Assembly (NCBI RefSeq): GCF_013373865.1
Contig: NC_050468.1
Coordinates: forward strand, 26,864,774-26,928,773
From: Monomorium pharaonis
Taxonomy: Eukaryota > Arthropoda > Insecta > Hymenoptera > Formicidae
Direction of reading: 5' to 3'
DNA length: 64,000 nucleotides
This document shows, one piece after another, positions 9,911 to 20,859 of this stretch. The number at the start of each line of letters is the position of its first letter. Positions within the stretch are counted from its first letter, which is position 1. Position numbers and translations under genes: made by a program. The notes beneath the pieces are model-generated. The model ran no database searches and was not told the origin of the DNA. It worked only from the letters and a program-made list of their open reading frames with translations.

Positions 9911-12700
9911 GCCATCAGGATTGCTGAAATAATCTCACCAGACTTTCCTCGGCTTTCCTCATCCACAAGTGCATCTTTCGTGGTGTCTCGATATAATACT
10001 TATATAAGATAAAATTTGGCGATCGAATCTATTAAAAATTTCTATCTAGTAAAAATTAACTTTCTTTTTTCAGAAGAATTCTAACGACACGCATATCTTT
10101 TAGATAATAAAATAGATTCCGTCAAATTTAGATTATAATCATTTTTATAATCATTTTGTTTGATGTAGCCTGTTGTGTGAATTATATCGAAATAATCTGA
10201 TTGTAATATCGTATCATCTTATAATGTGCCTTTTTCCAATTTTCTTTTCATATATTTGACCTGTTTAATTTCAAAGCATTAGAATTATATCAGTTTTTCG
10301 GAGTTCGATAATATCTTAATTTTTGTAATGATTCTTATTGTAAATTAAAGATAATTTCAGATTTTAATTTATTTGAATTATATTTCATATATCATAATAT
10401 TTTTATTGCGCTCAGCGAGTAATATTGAAAACGCGTGCGCTGATCGTATCCGCGAACATCGAATAAAACCCAGCCTCTCTCTTCCTGAATCGGCTCGCTA
10501 TGCTACCGTAGCCAAGAGCGCACTTGTTTTCCGGAAAATTTCCTCGTACGTTCACCAGCGATTTCTGCTCGAACAATTCCGCACCGCTCGCGCGTTCAAT
10601 GTCTCGATCGGTGACGCTTTCCAGTGAGACCAATCTTATTAAATTTTTTTCAAAATTCAAAATATAATAAGTAATAAAATGCAGGTCAAAAAGATTGAAC
10701 CTGTAAGATTCAATGTAAAACTGTGATAGAAAAAAGCAAGAAACGTATTAATATATTGCAGACTTGACAATAATAATTATTGAATTAATATTTAATGTAT
10801 AACATTAATTTTGTTACGCAAATATTTTTGATAAAAAAATAATAGAAAGTTACAAGAATATTTCATTTTATTATTTCATTGTTAAGATAAATTTTCCATT
10901 AAAAAACCAAAAAATAATATATAAACATTATTCTTCAAATAATTTTTTAAAAATCAATTAATACGAAGTCATCTTAATGATAATTAGTCTGAGCAAAACT
11001 TTTATTTATTGTTTTTCTTCAATCTTATGACGAAATTGTATCATTGCAATATGAATTAATTATGAATCAGTTATTATCCCCAATTTATCTATTAATTCCA
11101 TCTTATTAATTCCAATTGTAATACTTTAACAATAACGAATAGGACTCGAAATGTATTTGCATTTATTTATTAGGCTGTGCACTTCATCGTAGAAATAAAG
11201 GAATATAATGTATAAGGTAACCAAAATATATATATTAAGATAAAAGTGGTAGTAATTAAGGCAAATTTGTGATAAGTAAAACGAGTACATAGAAGTCTAG
11301 TCAGGTAGATATAAGTAAACAAATTTGACGTGGACGCATGTGAATAAAAAATTATTGTGAACCAAGTCTCTTCTTGATTATGTAACGTTTAAAGTAATGA
11401 ATTCTGTTCTATTAACAATAACGAATAGAATCACACGGAAAAAAGTAATAAATACCCAAAAGTCTTCGATATCCAGAATCACAAGTGAAAAAGAACTAAC
11501 TTTGTTTCTATTTTCTGCCTAACGCTTTCATTGCATAAAATAGTTATTCTAAAGTTAGCTCTGTTATTTACAATCAGCTTAGCTTTTTACAAAAGAGTGT
11601 ATGGATGCCCTAAAAGTCTGTCATATAGAAACTTAAGTTATTATATGAATTTTGCTTATACTACGAAAATCAAAGCTCCGAGCAACCGAGTATTTGGACG
11701 CATTCCATGTTTATCTTTCGTCTGTACTGGATGTCCAAGTTTAGATAAACGGAATTTGTCTGTAAAGTACAGAGATGTGGAATCTAGTCCGACCTTCACG
11801 ACAAACATGTCGAGGTATATGCTCTTACGTGACCTGTCCCTTTAACATCTGCTTCACTTATGGTTTAGAATATTAAGTTTCTCTAACTAGTTTTACTAGA
11901 ATATAAAGAATTATTATTATTACTGATGTATTAATTAAAAAATCTGTTACATGAATTTTTAGTACGCATTGTTATTTATTATTATTTTTTTAAATAATTT
12001 TAAATATTGAAAAATTTGTAACTAACACGAATGTGTGTGTGTGTGCAATATATATTTATATAACAAAAATTATTTTACTTTTAATTTTTAATTGAATTTG
12101 ACATAAATAGTAAGTTGGTGATTGTTAATTATTATATATTTCTGGAAAAATAGTTACAGTCATGTTATAAAATATTTTTATATGAAACATTTACTAATTA
12201 TTACACATAATTTGAATAAAAAATTATTTATAATTTTCACAAAAAAAGAATTATAAAGTGATTTTTCGGGTTTTTAAACATTTTCTCTTTAAATAAAAAG
12301 CAAAAAATAATTTTCAAAAATACATCTACATGTATATGATGTGTTTGAATTGAGAAATGGATTACGTCAACCTGTATCTTTCCAATCTCTTATGTAGTAA
12401 GCACTTCCATCTCTATAAAGCCCCGTTATTTCCTGATATATATTTACTTTTTTGTGCTTCAGTGATTGCACGAGAAGTCTGGTTGTTTCGTACAGAAGAA
12501 ACATGATTCGAATATGAGAACAGGTAAATAGTTTCTTACTAACAATAAGACAATTAATCCAAGAAAAGTCGGGTCATCTCGATTGAAAAATTTGACGGCT
12601 GTTAGGTAATCACTCAGTCAGCGAAATCATTTTTCTAGCATATCATATGCAATGTGTATATAAATGCGCACTAATTTCGCTCTTTTTTTTAATTCTAACA
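9911..12700. other. Long AT-rich non-coding stretch
   Basis: Largely AT-rich. It includes a GC-balanced patch at 10430-10625, the flanking 17-bp direct repeats at 11126 and 11412, a non-ATG hydrophobic frame at 11531-11845 and a (TG)7 run near 12032. No exon is supported. Confidence 0.4.
11126..11428. mobile_element. Possible insertion flanked by a 17-bp direct repeat
   Basis: TTAACAATAACGAATAG occurs exactly at 11126-11142 and again at 11412-11428. The 269 bases between them could be an inserted element with a 17-bp target-site duplication, the size made by some LINE or SINE machinery. The enclosed sequence shows no poly(A) tail directly before the second copy and no recognisable RNA promoter, so the element type is unknown. 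Confidence 0.3.
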
Positions 12701-12742
12701 TATTTCTTTACTCGAAAATTAGTTTTCGAATAAAATGCGGCA

Positions 12743-12749
12743 TATAAAT
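12743..12749 (+). promoter_or_regulatory. TATA box candidate
   Basis: TATAAAT is followed about 40 bases on by TTTCAGATA, a partial insect initiator. It sits at the upstream edge of the GC-richer block that ends in the CAG|GTAAGG donor at 13199. The spacing is a little long for a TATA-initiator pair. Confidence 0.25.
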
Positions 12750-12911
12750 CACGTGCGAGAGAATCGAAGAAGCGGCTGGCTTTCAGATATATTTCCAAGC
12801 GAATCGGTTCACGAACGATATCAGTAATCGGCGTACGTGGTCACGGGCCATGTCAGCGTCTAACGGGGCAATCGAGCAGAAACGGTAGATAGTAGTGAGG
12901 AACGAGACGAA

Positions 12912-12945
12912 TGAAGAGGAAGAAGAAGAAGAAGAAGAGGAGGAT
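12912..12945 (+). repeat. GAA/GAG-rich tract
   Basis: An imperfect GAA repeat that ends in GAGGAGGATGAAG. It lies in the putative 5' exon region, where it could act as a splicing enhancer. Confidence 0.6.
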
Positions 12946-13054
12946 GAAGTGAGAAAAGTGGCTTGAGAAACACGCAGGGAGGAACGGTGGACTCAGAATC
13001 GGGCGGTGCATCGTTAATGCAGATTGTCCGATTGTGAGTTTTATTCGATGAATC

Positions 13055-13199
13055 ATGTGCTTTCCGGAGTGCGTGTCCGCACGCATATCGAGACGGAGTA
13101 TTGTCGAGGGTTTGAGAGTACCCGATGACTCATCACGAATTTTTCTAGCATACGGCTCCGCCGAAATGACGCGCCCTAAATATTGCACTATTCCTTCAG
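13055..13199 (+). CDS. Candidate first coding exon ending in a strong donor
   Basis: An ATG with A at -3 opens 48 codons plus one base (MCFPECVSARISRRS... to CTIPS), ending at TTCAG|GTAAGG, one of the best donors in the window. The frame is closed just upstream by TGA. The 5' region (12743-13054) has a TATA box and a GAAGAA-rich tract typical of exonic enhancers. It also contains at least two short upstream ORFs. The (TG)30 array begins 23 bases into the putative intron. The peptide is not recognised and lacks a clear signal peptide or domain. It may equally be a fully untranslated 5' exon. Confidence 0.25.
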
Positions 13200-13217
13200 G
13201 TAAGGAAGGACGCCGTT

Positions 13218-13221
<4 letters not shown>

Positions 13222-13282
<61 letters not shown>
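13222..13282 (+). repeat. (TG)30 microsatellite
   Basis: An uninterrupted TG dinucleotide array of about 61 bases, just inside the putative intron after the 13199 donor. Confidence 0.95.
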
Positions 13283-13284
<2 letters not shown>

Positions 13285-13604
13285 TGCTTTACGTCACTCC
13301 TTTAAATGACAAGCGGTAAGAATGATAATAATAAATAAAATTTAATCTTTTGGATTTGGCAAACTTTATAAATGTTAGCCCAAACAAAATTGTTTATTTG
13401 AGTTACGTTTTCAAATTTTCTGACTGTATTTTTCTCGTGAATGTCGAGGTCAGGGGAATTCGATCTGTTTGCATGATTCCGTCTGTAGGCGAAATTATCT
13501 TTGAAAGAGCACACATCGATTGCTCGATACAGATGCTTGTTCCGAGAAATTATATACGAACGAAGAGATTTGAGCTAGTAATGCGTTGTTGGTTTATATC
13601 AGTT

Positions 13605-14250
13605 CCTGGGAAAAAAAATTTTATATAAAAACATATATAAATATATATAAAATATGTCCATATATGTTTATACTAGTTTCCTTTTTTTTTTGTAAAATTT
13701 CTGTTTGATATAAAAAAATAATAGTTATACTGAAAAGACAGAAACTAATTTAAAAAATAATTTTTGCATTGCTTCTTTTGAAAAAGCTAAGTGTGAAAAA
13801 TTGTCCATATATAATCATATATATTCCGGAATATATATGATTATATATGGACAATCTTTTACACTTAGTTTTTTCAAAAAAAGCAATGCAAAAATTATTT
13901 TTTAAATTAGTTTCTGCCTTTTCAGTATAACTATTATTTTTTTATATTAAACAGAAATTTTTACAAAAGAAAGGAAACTAGTACGCTGAAAAAAAAGTAA
14001 TATATTCAATAAGATATGTTGCGGGCTACCAACTACAGATATACTCAATACAATAATATATGCTATTGCAGTATTAACATTGTACTTGCATTAATAGCAA
14101 ATATTATTGTATTGAGTATTTTATGTAGTTGGCAGCCCGCAATTACATGTTATTGGCTATATGTATTATTTTTTTTTCTGTGCATAAACTTATATGAACA
14201 TATTTTTTATATATTTATATATGTTTTTATATGAAACATTTTTTCCCAGG
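13605..14250. mobile_element. Composite foldback/MITE element with three nested inverted pairs
   Basis: The outer terminal inverted repeats run from CCTGGGAAAAAA at 13605-13670 to TTTTTTCCCAGG at 14184-14250 and match over about 66 bases. Between them lie two further palindromes. One is at 13671-13983, with a zero-spacer centre at TTCCGGAA near 13827 and perfect 28-bp central arms. The other is at 13985-14183, with arms carrying TTGCGGGCTACCAACTACA and its complement. Folded, the element would make a stem with two side hairpins. No transposase frame is present, so it is non-autonomous. A TT dinucleotide directly follows the left flank and precedes the right flank, but no longer target duplication is clear. 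Confidence 0.85.
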
Positions 14251-14671
14251 TTAAATCCGTAAAAAAAAATATATATATAATTAAAAAATCGATAAAAATA
14301 CCGCTTTCATATTTTGAATATAAATTTTTCGTTAAAAAATATATATAAAAATTATAAAATTATCTTTCTGACGGAACATATTTCTATGAAAAGTATATTG
14401 CTCGAAGAATAAAATTACACGGTATAAATAACAAATCAAATACAAATGCTTTGCGGCTAATTTAATTGTAGGCAAATTGCTTTAAATATAATTAACGTTT
14501 GAATGATAATATTGCTTTATAATTTATGGATTTCTATTTATGGATTTTATTTTCTATTATAATGTTTATTCATCTATTTATTCATTAAAATACGAAATCA
14601 ATTTTCAACAGTACTAACTCACTATAAGCGCCAGCATGCGTGTCACATAAAACATCATGCAAAGTACTCAC

Positions 14672-14749
14672 TCATCTTTTCCATCTGAGTTGCCCAATTG
14701 GTGTCATTCGATCGTTGTTCGAGTTGAGCCATCGTCGCGACGCCCGGGC
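14672..14749 (-). CDS. Candidate first coding exon (coding part 14732-14672)
   Basis: On the minus strand TCCTGTCTTTTGCAG| is an excellent acceptor with a long pyrimidine-rich tract upstream. It is followed by 17 untranslated bases, then ACGATGG, with A at -3 and G at +4. Twenty codons follow, MAQLEQRSNDTNWATQMEKM, plus one base, ending at GATGA|GTGAGTACT, a near-perfect donor. Only this frame is open through the exon, and it closes five codons past the donor. The hydrophobic run seen upstream if the region is read through is the translated pyrimidine tract, not a signal peptide. The peptide is hydrophilic and without a signal sequence, so a cytosolic or nuclear N-terminus, perhaps isoform-specific, is likely. 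The protein is not recognised. The next exon would lie at lower coordinates in phase 1. Confidence 0.45.
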   Translation of the reverse strand, partial: ARASRRWLNSNNDRMTPIGQLRWKR

Positions 14750-15230
14750 CTGCAAAAGACAGGATGAATACCGCTATCAGAAGAGTCGTCAGGAAAAATT
14801 GATACGCGTGTACGAAACAACGCGAGCCGATGGTGGAAGCCCGAAACGATCGCGAGGGATTCTTCTCTCGGGCGCGCGATCGTTTCACCGTTACGTCGTA
14901 CGTGAGCGCCTTGCACATTCCTGGACCGCGTCCAGAAACGATCTGAATTCCAAGTACCAACTACCATAATCGGAGATTCAAAGTGCCCGGTGGCCGTTGG
15001 TCTAGAATTCCGAATCGAATTATAGGACCCGGTTCGCGACCGGCGGAGCTTCCGAGCTGCGTGAGATCGAGAATCAGATCCATCCTTGGGTCTCTCGCTC
15101 CAGTTATCCGCCAATGGTAGACCAGATCCTGCCCTTAAATCTGGGCCAACTCTTTTTAGTGCCAAGACCAACCCCTTTCTTCGACCGGCGTTGTCTTTTA
15201 ACGTACGTGCCGACCCCATGGAGGGATGTG
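14750..15230. other. GC-richer block upstream of the 14.7 kb exon
   Basis: On the minus strand this is the sequence just upstream of the exon. A long frame beginning at ATG 15219 runs through it in another phase but looks compositional. It could be the intron end, or a promoter and 5' leader if transcription starts here without using the acceptor. Confidence 0.3.
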
Positions 15231-17217
15231 AAAAGTGAGCACCGAAAATCGTAACCTTTTGAAGACGGTTAATTCATTTACAAAAGGCATAAATGTGATA
15301 CGCAGTAATCGAGAATAAGCTCAATAAAATGCACGAATCTATTCCGATTATATTGTAAATTTTGCTTGTAAAATATCTCTGTCGTTTGATAAATTCCGGC
15401 GATATTATCGATTGAGATACGACAAAATATTTTATAATGTACATATATTATTTCATTATGCTATGCACAATATTTTCGTGAGAAAGAGAATCTAATTTTC
15501 ATATATAATTCGTATTAATTCAAATATTTTTTAGTCTATGCCAAAGATATAAAGCAAGACGAACGAAATAATTAATATTGAATCATTCTAATAAAATATA
15601 GCCACAATTTTTGCTAATAAAGAGATAAGTTATATTATTAGTCGCGCATTATGATATTATTTAAAAGTAATAAAATTCATAAAGATTGAAGGACAATTGC
15701 AGTGATTTCGTAGCACATTATCATATACAAATTAACTTTGATAATACTGTATGTTTCTCATAAATTATATTCAAATATATTTACATATACATATTTATCT
15801 CAATATTGAGTCGGATATCAATGCTACTGTCAGTTTTATTATATTTAAGACAAAAAATTTTATCGTAGCCATTAAAGCCTATAACAATTCGATAATATAA
15901 TCTATTATCGATCTTAAATGACCATCAGGTCTTCTTAAATTAATATCAGTGTGTTTATAAACAAATTTTGTTTTCTTAATTAAAGTTAATTTAATTTAAA
16001 TTTAAAAAATTACTTTTAAAAAGCATTATTTAATTAAATTAAAATAATTATAATTATATGTTATTATATGTTATAGTTTTTATAATTAAGTTTACTTTGA
16101 ACAATTAAAATTACAAATAACTGCAATAGAATATCTTATAATTTAATATACATATTTTACTTGTAATTAAAATTTATATAAAATAATAAAAAAAGTTGTC
16201 TAAAAAAAATTATAATACTAGTATAAAAACAATTGTAACATATAATGCAGGATATGTTATAAATAACTATTAAATTTTATTAGAAGAAATATCTTTCTAA
16301 CTTTTTATTTAATTATTACTCTCACACACAAAGGATTATATCATCGATCTTAAACGATCAAAATTTATTAAATAAATATTAATAATATGAGAAATATGTT
16401 AATCTCAAATCTTAAAATATTAAAATATATTATATCTTTTAATTTTTTCTTTTTTAACCGAGAAAAATTGCGATCGTAATTTTGCATTTTATTTTAAGAA
16501 TGTGTCATAGAAGGTTCGAGAGTAATGAAGGTTTCATATAATTGCATCGTGTTAAGGCTAGTAAATAAACGCAGTATAAGCCACTAATGAGACCAATGGA
16601 AGACTTGATTACCAGCAAACTCGTCCACTTATACTTGTTTCTTGCATTTATCGTTTGAACAATGAGCCTCGTTAACAATGCAGCTCTCAAGACGAGGAAA
16701 CATTGCAAAGTTCGGCGATAATATTACCTTGAGAAACTTCTTGAAAAATTTAGTATCCAACTGAAACATTGTTTTTAATTACCAGACAAACGCTAGTCAG
16801 ACAATTTTCTTCATATTTGAAAAAAGTGCAATTATATCTATACGAGATATTTCCTTAATAAGGAAAATTTTTCTAAAGCAAATATTTAAATAAATTTCTA
16901 ATTCGTATTATTTTTGCTCTGCATTTTCTTACATATAATTTAATTCATACAGTTTCCCTCATATTCGAAAGGATGCAATTTTATATTTTTTAGATATTTC
17001 TTCTAAATCGTGAATAATATTTCAGAAGCAAATATGTAAAAAATAAAATGTCTAATCCATATTATTATCTCTTTGTAATATCTTGCATATTATAATATTA
17101 CATCATATTCGCACTTGCATATTCGTAATCGCGCGTATATGTACCTAGAGATATAGATGTAAAAATATTATATATGCTACTTCGCGTACGAAGTATATAC
17201 AATTTCTTATTGATACA
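15231..17217. other. AT-rich non-coding stretch
   Basis: Very AT-rich with many short self-complementary TTAATTAA-type runs. A hydrophobic frame at 16505-16708 (minus) lacks a supported start and splice sites. No gene is called. Confidence 0.4.
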
Positions 17218-17468
17218 CTCTCTAAATTTCCTAGAGTAAAACATTACTCTAAAAAAGTGAAAATCGGACATATCTAAGTTCGAGTGATTTGTTACTCTAA
17301 TTAAAGTGAAAATGCATTCTATAAGAGTGATTTTTATTCTAATTAGAATAAAAATTCACTCTTATAGAGTGCATTTTTACTCTAATTAGAGTGACAAATC
17401 ACTCAAAGTTAGATATGTTCGATTTTCACTCTTTTAAAGTAATGTTTCACTCTAGGAAATTTAGAGAG
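17218..17468. mobile_element. Palindromic MITE, 251 bp
   Basis: The whole unit is one imperfect palindrome. CTCTCTAAATTTCCTAGAGT at the left end is mirrored by its complement at the right end, with symmetry centred on TCTAATTAGA near 17342. Each arm is itself built of alternating ACTCT and AGAGT words, giving smaller internal dyads. A CA dinucleotide flanks both ends (17216-17217 and 17469-17470) and could be a 2-bp target duplication. No coding capacity. Confidence 0.85.
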
Positions 17469-18985
17469 CAAATGCACATTTGATTTGGCTATTACGAGCT
17501 TTTTATTTTCTTTTACCATCTGTCTTAAAACAAGAGAGTTCTAGACCAATGGATCGTATCGAGTAGCACCGTCATCCTTCGCATTATTATCATCGCGACG
17601 ATAAGCGCAGTCAACCATTATTTACGCGGCAATTATACGGCTGAAAGTCATTGTGTCTCTCTGCATGTAAAATAGTATGTACTGAATTCTAGAGCATGAC
17701 TTATGTCTCCAGACTGACTGAGCGGGAGTATTTTAAATCACCACGCGCGTATGTTTGAAAATTCAAAATTATTGTAAAGAAATTATTTACAGAAATAATT
17801 TCTGTCTTACGCAAACTTCACATATCGTTAAGTTCATTTGTGCGAACTTCATGGAATATTATCCTGAAAATAATTTCCGTAAAATAATGGCCGTTTTCAT
17901 AACAATATCATGAGAATTTAAATTTAATAATTATTATCTTTTCAAATATTTGTTAACTTAAGAGTATTGATTTTGATAATTATGCAAAAATTATAGTATG
18001 TATAGCGAAAAAGTATAGTGTTTTATTGGATAGTTATTATTAATCTTTATTACGCAATAATTTTCTCATGCTACTTTCATTTTTAAATCACCCGCGAAGT
18101 GAGTTTTGCTCTTGCAATGTGAAATATTTTTTTTGCTTTTGCTGTTCAAGAGCGCCGTTCTGACGACAGTCTGCAAATTAACATAAATGACATCTGACCA
18201 TTGATACTTTTTACCTTATCGTCCAGTGTGATAAAGAGACTTCGTGTTGCCTCGATGAGTGCAACTTCATTAGCAAGTAAGGTCACCGAAGAAGCGCAAT
18301 ATGCAAAGGTGCCCGTGTGTCAATCTTCCACATAAAGTCGTCTCAAATCTTCTGCGAATACATTATTCATACTAGCGACTCGTCGAAAATCGGTATCGCT
18401 CGTAAATAGAATACGCAATTAATGGCACGCAGAAGATTGACACAGAAGACTCTCTTATTTTTTTATTTTGATGTGATCTTTATAACACAAATATCTAAGC
18501 ATAATTATTTAAATGTCGTAGAAAATTTATGGTTATTAATTTGTATGTTTAATATTAATGTGTAATTATTATACTTCATTTAATTTAAACGTTAGAAATA
18601 TATAAATAAAAGTTAACTAAAAAAATATAATATATCTTCGAATATAAATAAAGCATTTAAATAATACTTTAACAAAAAAAACATGTAAAATTATGATTGG
18701 TTTTATTTTACGAAATTATTGGTAAAATTCCATAATTTAAAAAATTATCAAAGTAAACCAATAAGATTATATAATTAAAAGCTTATTATTAAAACACGAA
18801 TCGAGGTAAAGTTAATAATTAATGTCGCTCATTACGAATATAGGAAAAGACATCTCTTCATTTCGTGAAGAACTAAGCACCCGCGATGATAATGAAAGCA
18901 ATGTAACATATCGATACAGTGCAATTGAGACCAGACGAAGGCTGGACCAGCCTGACGGAGATCTTGGGATAGGAGGGACATCTCC
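17469..18985. other. Non-coding stretch
   Basis: Mixed AT-rich DNA with a GC-balanced patch at 18090-18330. The frame from 18822 has an ATG but runs into the promoter-like block, so it is not called as a gene. Confidence 0.35.
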
Positions 18986-18989
18986 ACTT

Positions 18990-19075
18990 TCATTGGTCAG
19001 CTTAACGAAGCCAATAGAGAGCAAGGACGTCACGCTTGCGCAGCCTCCTGCTGCGTTCTCTCTCTGACTCTTTCA
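18990..19075 (+). promoter_or_regulatory. Promoter-like block: two CCAAT boxes, CRE, NRF1-like site, TCT initiator
   Basis: Within 85 bases lie ATTGG (18992), CCAAT (19011), GACGTCAC (19026-19033, a full cAMP-response-type element) and TTGCGCAG (19036-19043, an NRF1-like half site). They are followed by a pyrimidine-rich run ending in GACTCTTTCATC (about 19066-19077). That run fits the TCT initiator (YC+1TTTYY) used by ribosomal-protein and translation genes. An ATG with a fair context lies about 25 bases downstream at 19094. Motif matches were made by eye. The combination and order are what make a housekeeping promoter plausible. Confidence 0.4.
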
Positions 19076-19093
19076 TCTTACTACAGAGCAGAA

Positions 19094-19192
19094 ATGCCTC
19101 TGTTAAGAATTGTTCAACTGTGTACATTCTTAAATCGATACTTTGTCCAGAAATGGAACAATCTCAAAAGTTTAAGAATTTTAGATTTTTAA
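19094..19192 (+). CDS. 32-residue frame directly downstream of the promoter-like block
   Basis: ATG in AGAAATGCC context opens MPLLRIVQLCTFLNRYFVQK... and stops after 32 residues at TAA. It is the first ATG after the proposed TCT start site. The peptide is basic and amphipathic, with no recognised domain. It could be a microprotein, the start of a longer coding sequence if an unseen donor is used, or chance. A retrocopy or promoter duplicate of a ribosomal-type gene is another possibility. Confidence 0.2.
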   Translation: MPLLRIVQLCTFLNRYFVQKWNNLKSLRILDF

Positions 19193-20195
19193 AAGAGAAA
19201 AAAAACCAAATTTTAGTTTTAACAACAGTTTTAATTAGAAAAATCAAATTATATAATTTGACGAAAAAATTGAAAAAACATCTACGTTGAAAATAGTATA
19301 ATGATTTTTTATCTTCAACTCTTTTCTTAAACTTATAAATAATTAGATTTCTAAAAACGTGCTACGCGTTCACGTGGTACTACCGTATCTTTTGAAAATA
19401 TTAAACGTATGTATATCACACACATACATACATATGTATTAAAAAAATAATTTAAAAAGAAGAAATAGATAAGAGAAAAATTTATTTAAAATAACGTTCA
19501 AAGTACTTAAAATCAAAGTATTTATATTTTAAGTATTTAGAAAAGTACATTAAAGTATAAAAAATATCACTGATGACTCTATTTGAACTTTTTATGATTT
19601 AGTCAGAGTGACACATATTTTTTGTAACTCGAAACTACTTCTTGAAATCTCGACAAAGCAGAAATTTCACACCTTTTCTTCGGGCGCAACCCTATTATTA
19701 TTATATCAAGACCCCGTACCTGCGCCTTGGTTCCGGCGGAAACTACAAAAACAAATCAAAGCGCGTCCTTCCATCGGACAGGCGGAAATTGTCTTTATTT
19801 TCTCCTTCTTTCTCCAAACGTTTTAACCGAACACACGTCCGGTCGATGTAAGAGACGTTCGACTGCGACTTGCTTCTAAAGATGGACGGCTTAAACTACA
19901 CGACAAAATTCTCAGAATTTTTTTTTTTTGCAACTTGGTGTATATTTTCATCAGAAATCGCTAATTTAATTTAATTTAATACTATTCTTTTGTATAACTA
20001 TTAATATAATAATTATAAATAATTGATTGTAATGTGCATAGTTAAAAATAAATAGGTCTATTTTTAGATTTACATTTTTTACCTATAATACGTTTTCTTA
20101 TCGTGAGTAATGATGTTTATATATATTAAAAAAATTCTTTTTTAAATTAAGTAAATATACTTTTTTTAGTTGAGAAAGGTCATATTAATGCTGAT
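19193..20195. other. AT-rich non-coding stretch
   Basis: AT-rich with CATACATACATATG short repeats near 19420. The balanced patch at 19605-19850 holds only short overlapping frames. No gene. Confidence 0.35.
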
Positions 20196-20635
20196 CACTT
20201 TGTTTTTAAATAGTATTTCTTAACAACAACTAAAAATAAAACTTTGAAAACTTAAATATAAATTGGAAAGTGCCTTCTATGAGATGGTACAGCAATTTTT
20301 ATAATACTGTCTCATATTTTATAATAAATAATGTCTTCATAATATAATTAAAACTAGTTTTAGAGAGCTATAATCATGTAAAATGATTTAATATTAATAA
20401 CATAAATTCACTATCGTTTAAACTATACTACTTGCAAGAAAAAATCATGCAAATTTTCTCGCTATTAAAAAATTTGTTTTTAGCAGATTTTATATAGAAA
20501 AAAACAATAAATCTATAAACTAAAGTTTTTATTTCTTTCAGTTAATTATTTAAGATCATGTTTTTATTAGTATTAACACAGTGCAATATGCAATTTCCAA
20601 GAAATAACGGGTTCTTTAAGAGATTTATTGGCGAC
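20196..20635 (+). repeat. Interspersed repeat, copy 1 (second copy at 62578-63165)
   Basis: Two colinear blocks match the other copy. Near the start both share a TAGTATTT-TT run, then CTA-AAATAAAACTTT and AATT-GAAAGT. Near the end both share AGATTTTATATAGAAAA, then AGATCATG-TTTTTAT-AGTATTAA and AGAAATAA-GGG. Identity is moderate with indels. No coding capacity or terminal repeats were seen, so the element class is unknown. Confidence 0.55.
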
Positions 20636-20859
20636 TATTAGTTTTAATATTTAAATAAATATTAGCAAGTACAAAATGTTTTTTATGAAATATTTTTTTA
20701 CACCAAAAATACGTGATACTAAAATAAGTATATTTTCATATACACTAATAACAAAAAATTTGTCGGTATATTGGTTATTAAAAAAGATGCTATTTAAATC
20801 TTTGTATCTTTTGATATCATTTTGCTATTTTCTCTAACGTTCTGCAAAATTAAACGCAT

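Noticed and set aside
11531..11845. Signal-peptide-like 104-codon frame
   Set aside because: It starts at TTG, not ATG, and has no convincing acceptor. The hydrophobic start is in AT-rich DNA where such runs are common.
14750..14830. Apparent signal peptide FFLTTLLIAVFILSFAG in frame with the 14.7 kb exon
   Set aside because: It is the translated pyrimidine tract before the TTTTGCAG acceptor, with no Met close by.
14704..15219. 171-codon minus-strand frame overlapping the start exon
   Set aside because: It is in a different phase from the well-supported MAQLEQ frame and has a basic, compositional sequence. The splice sites favour the shorter exon.
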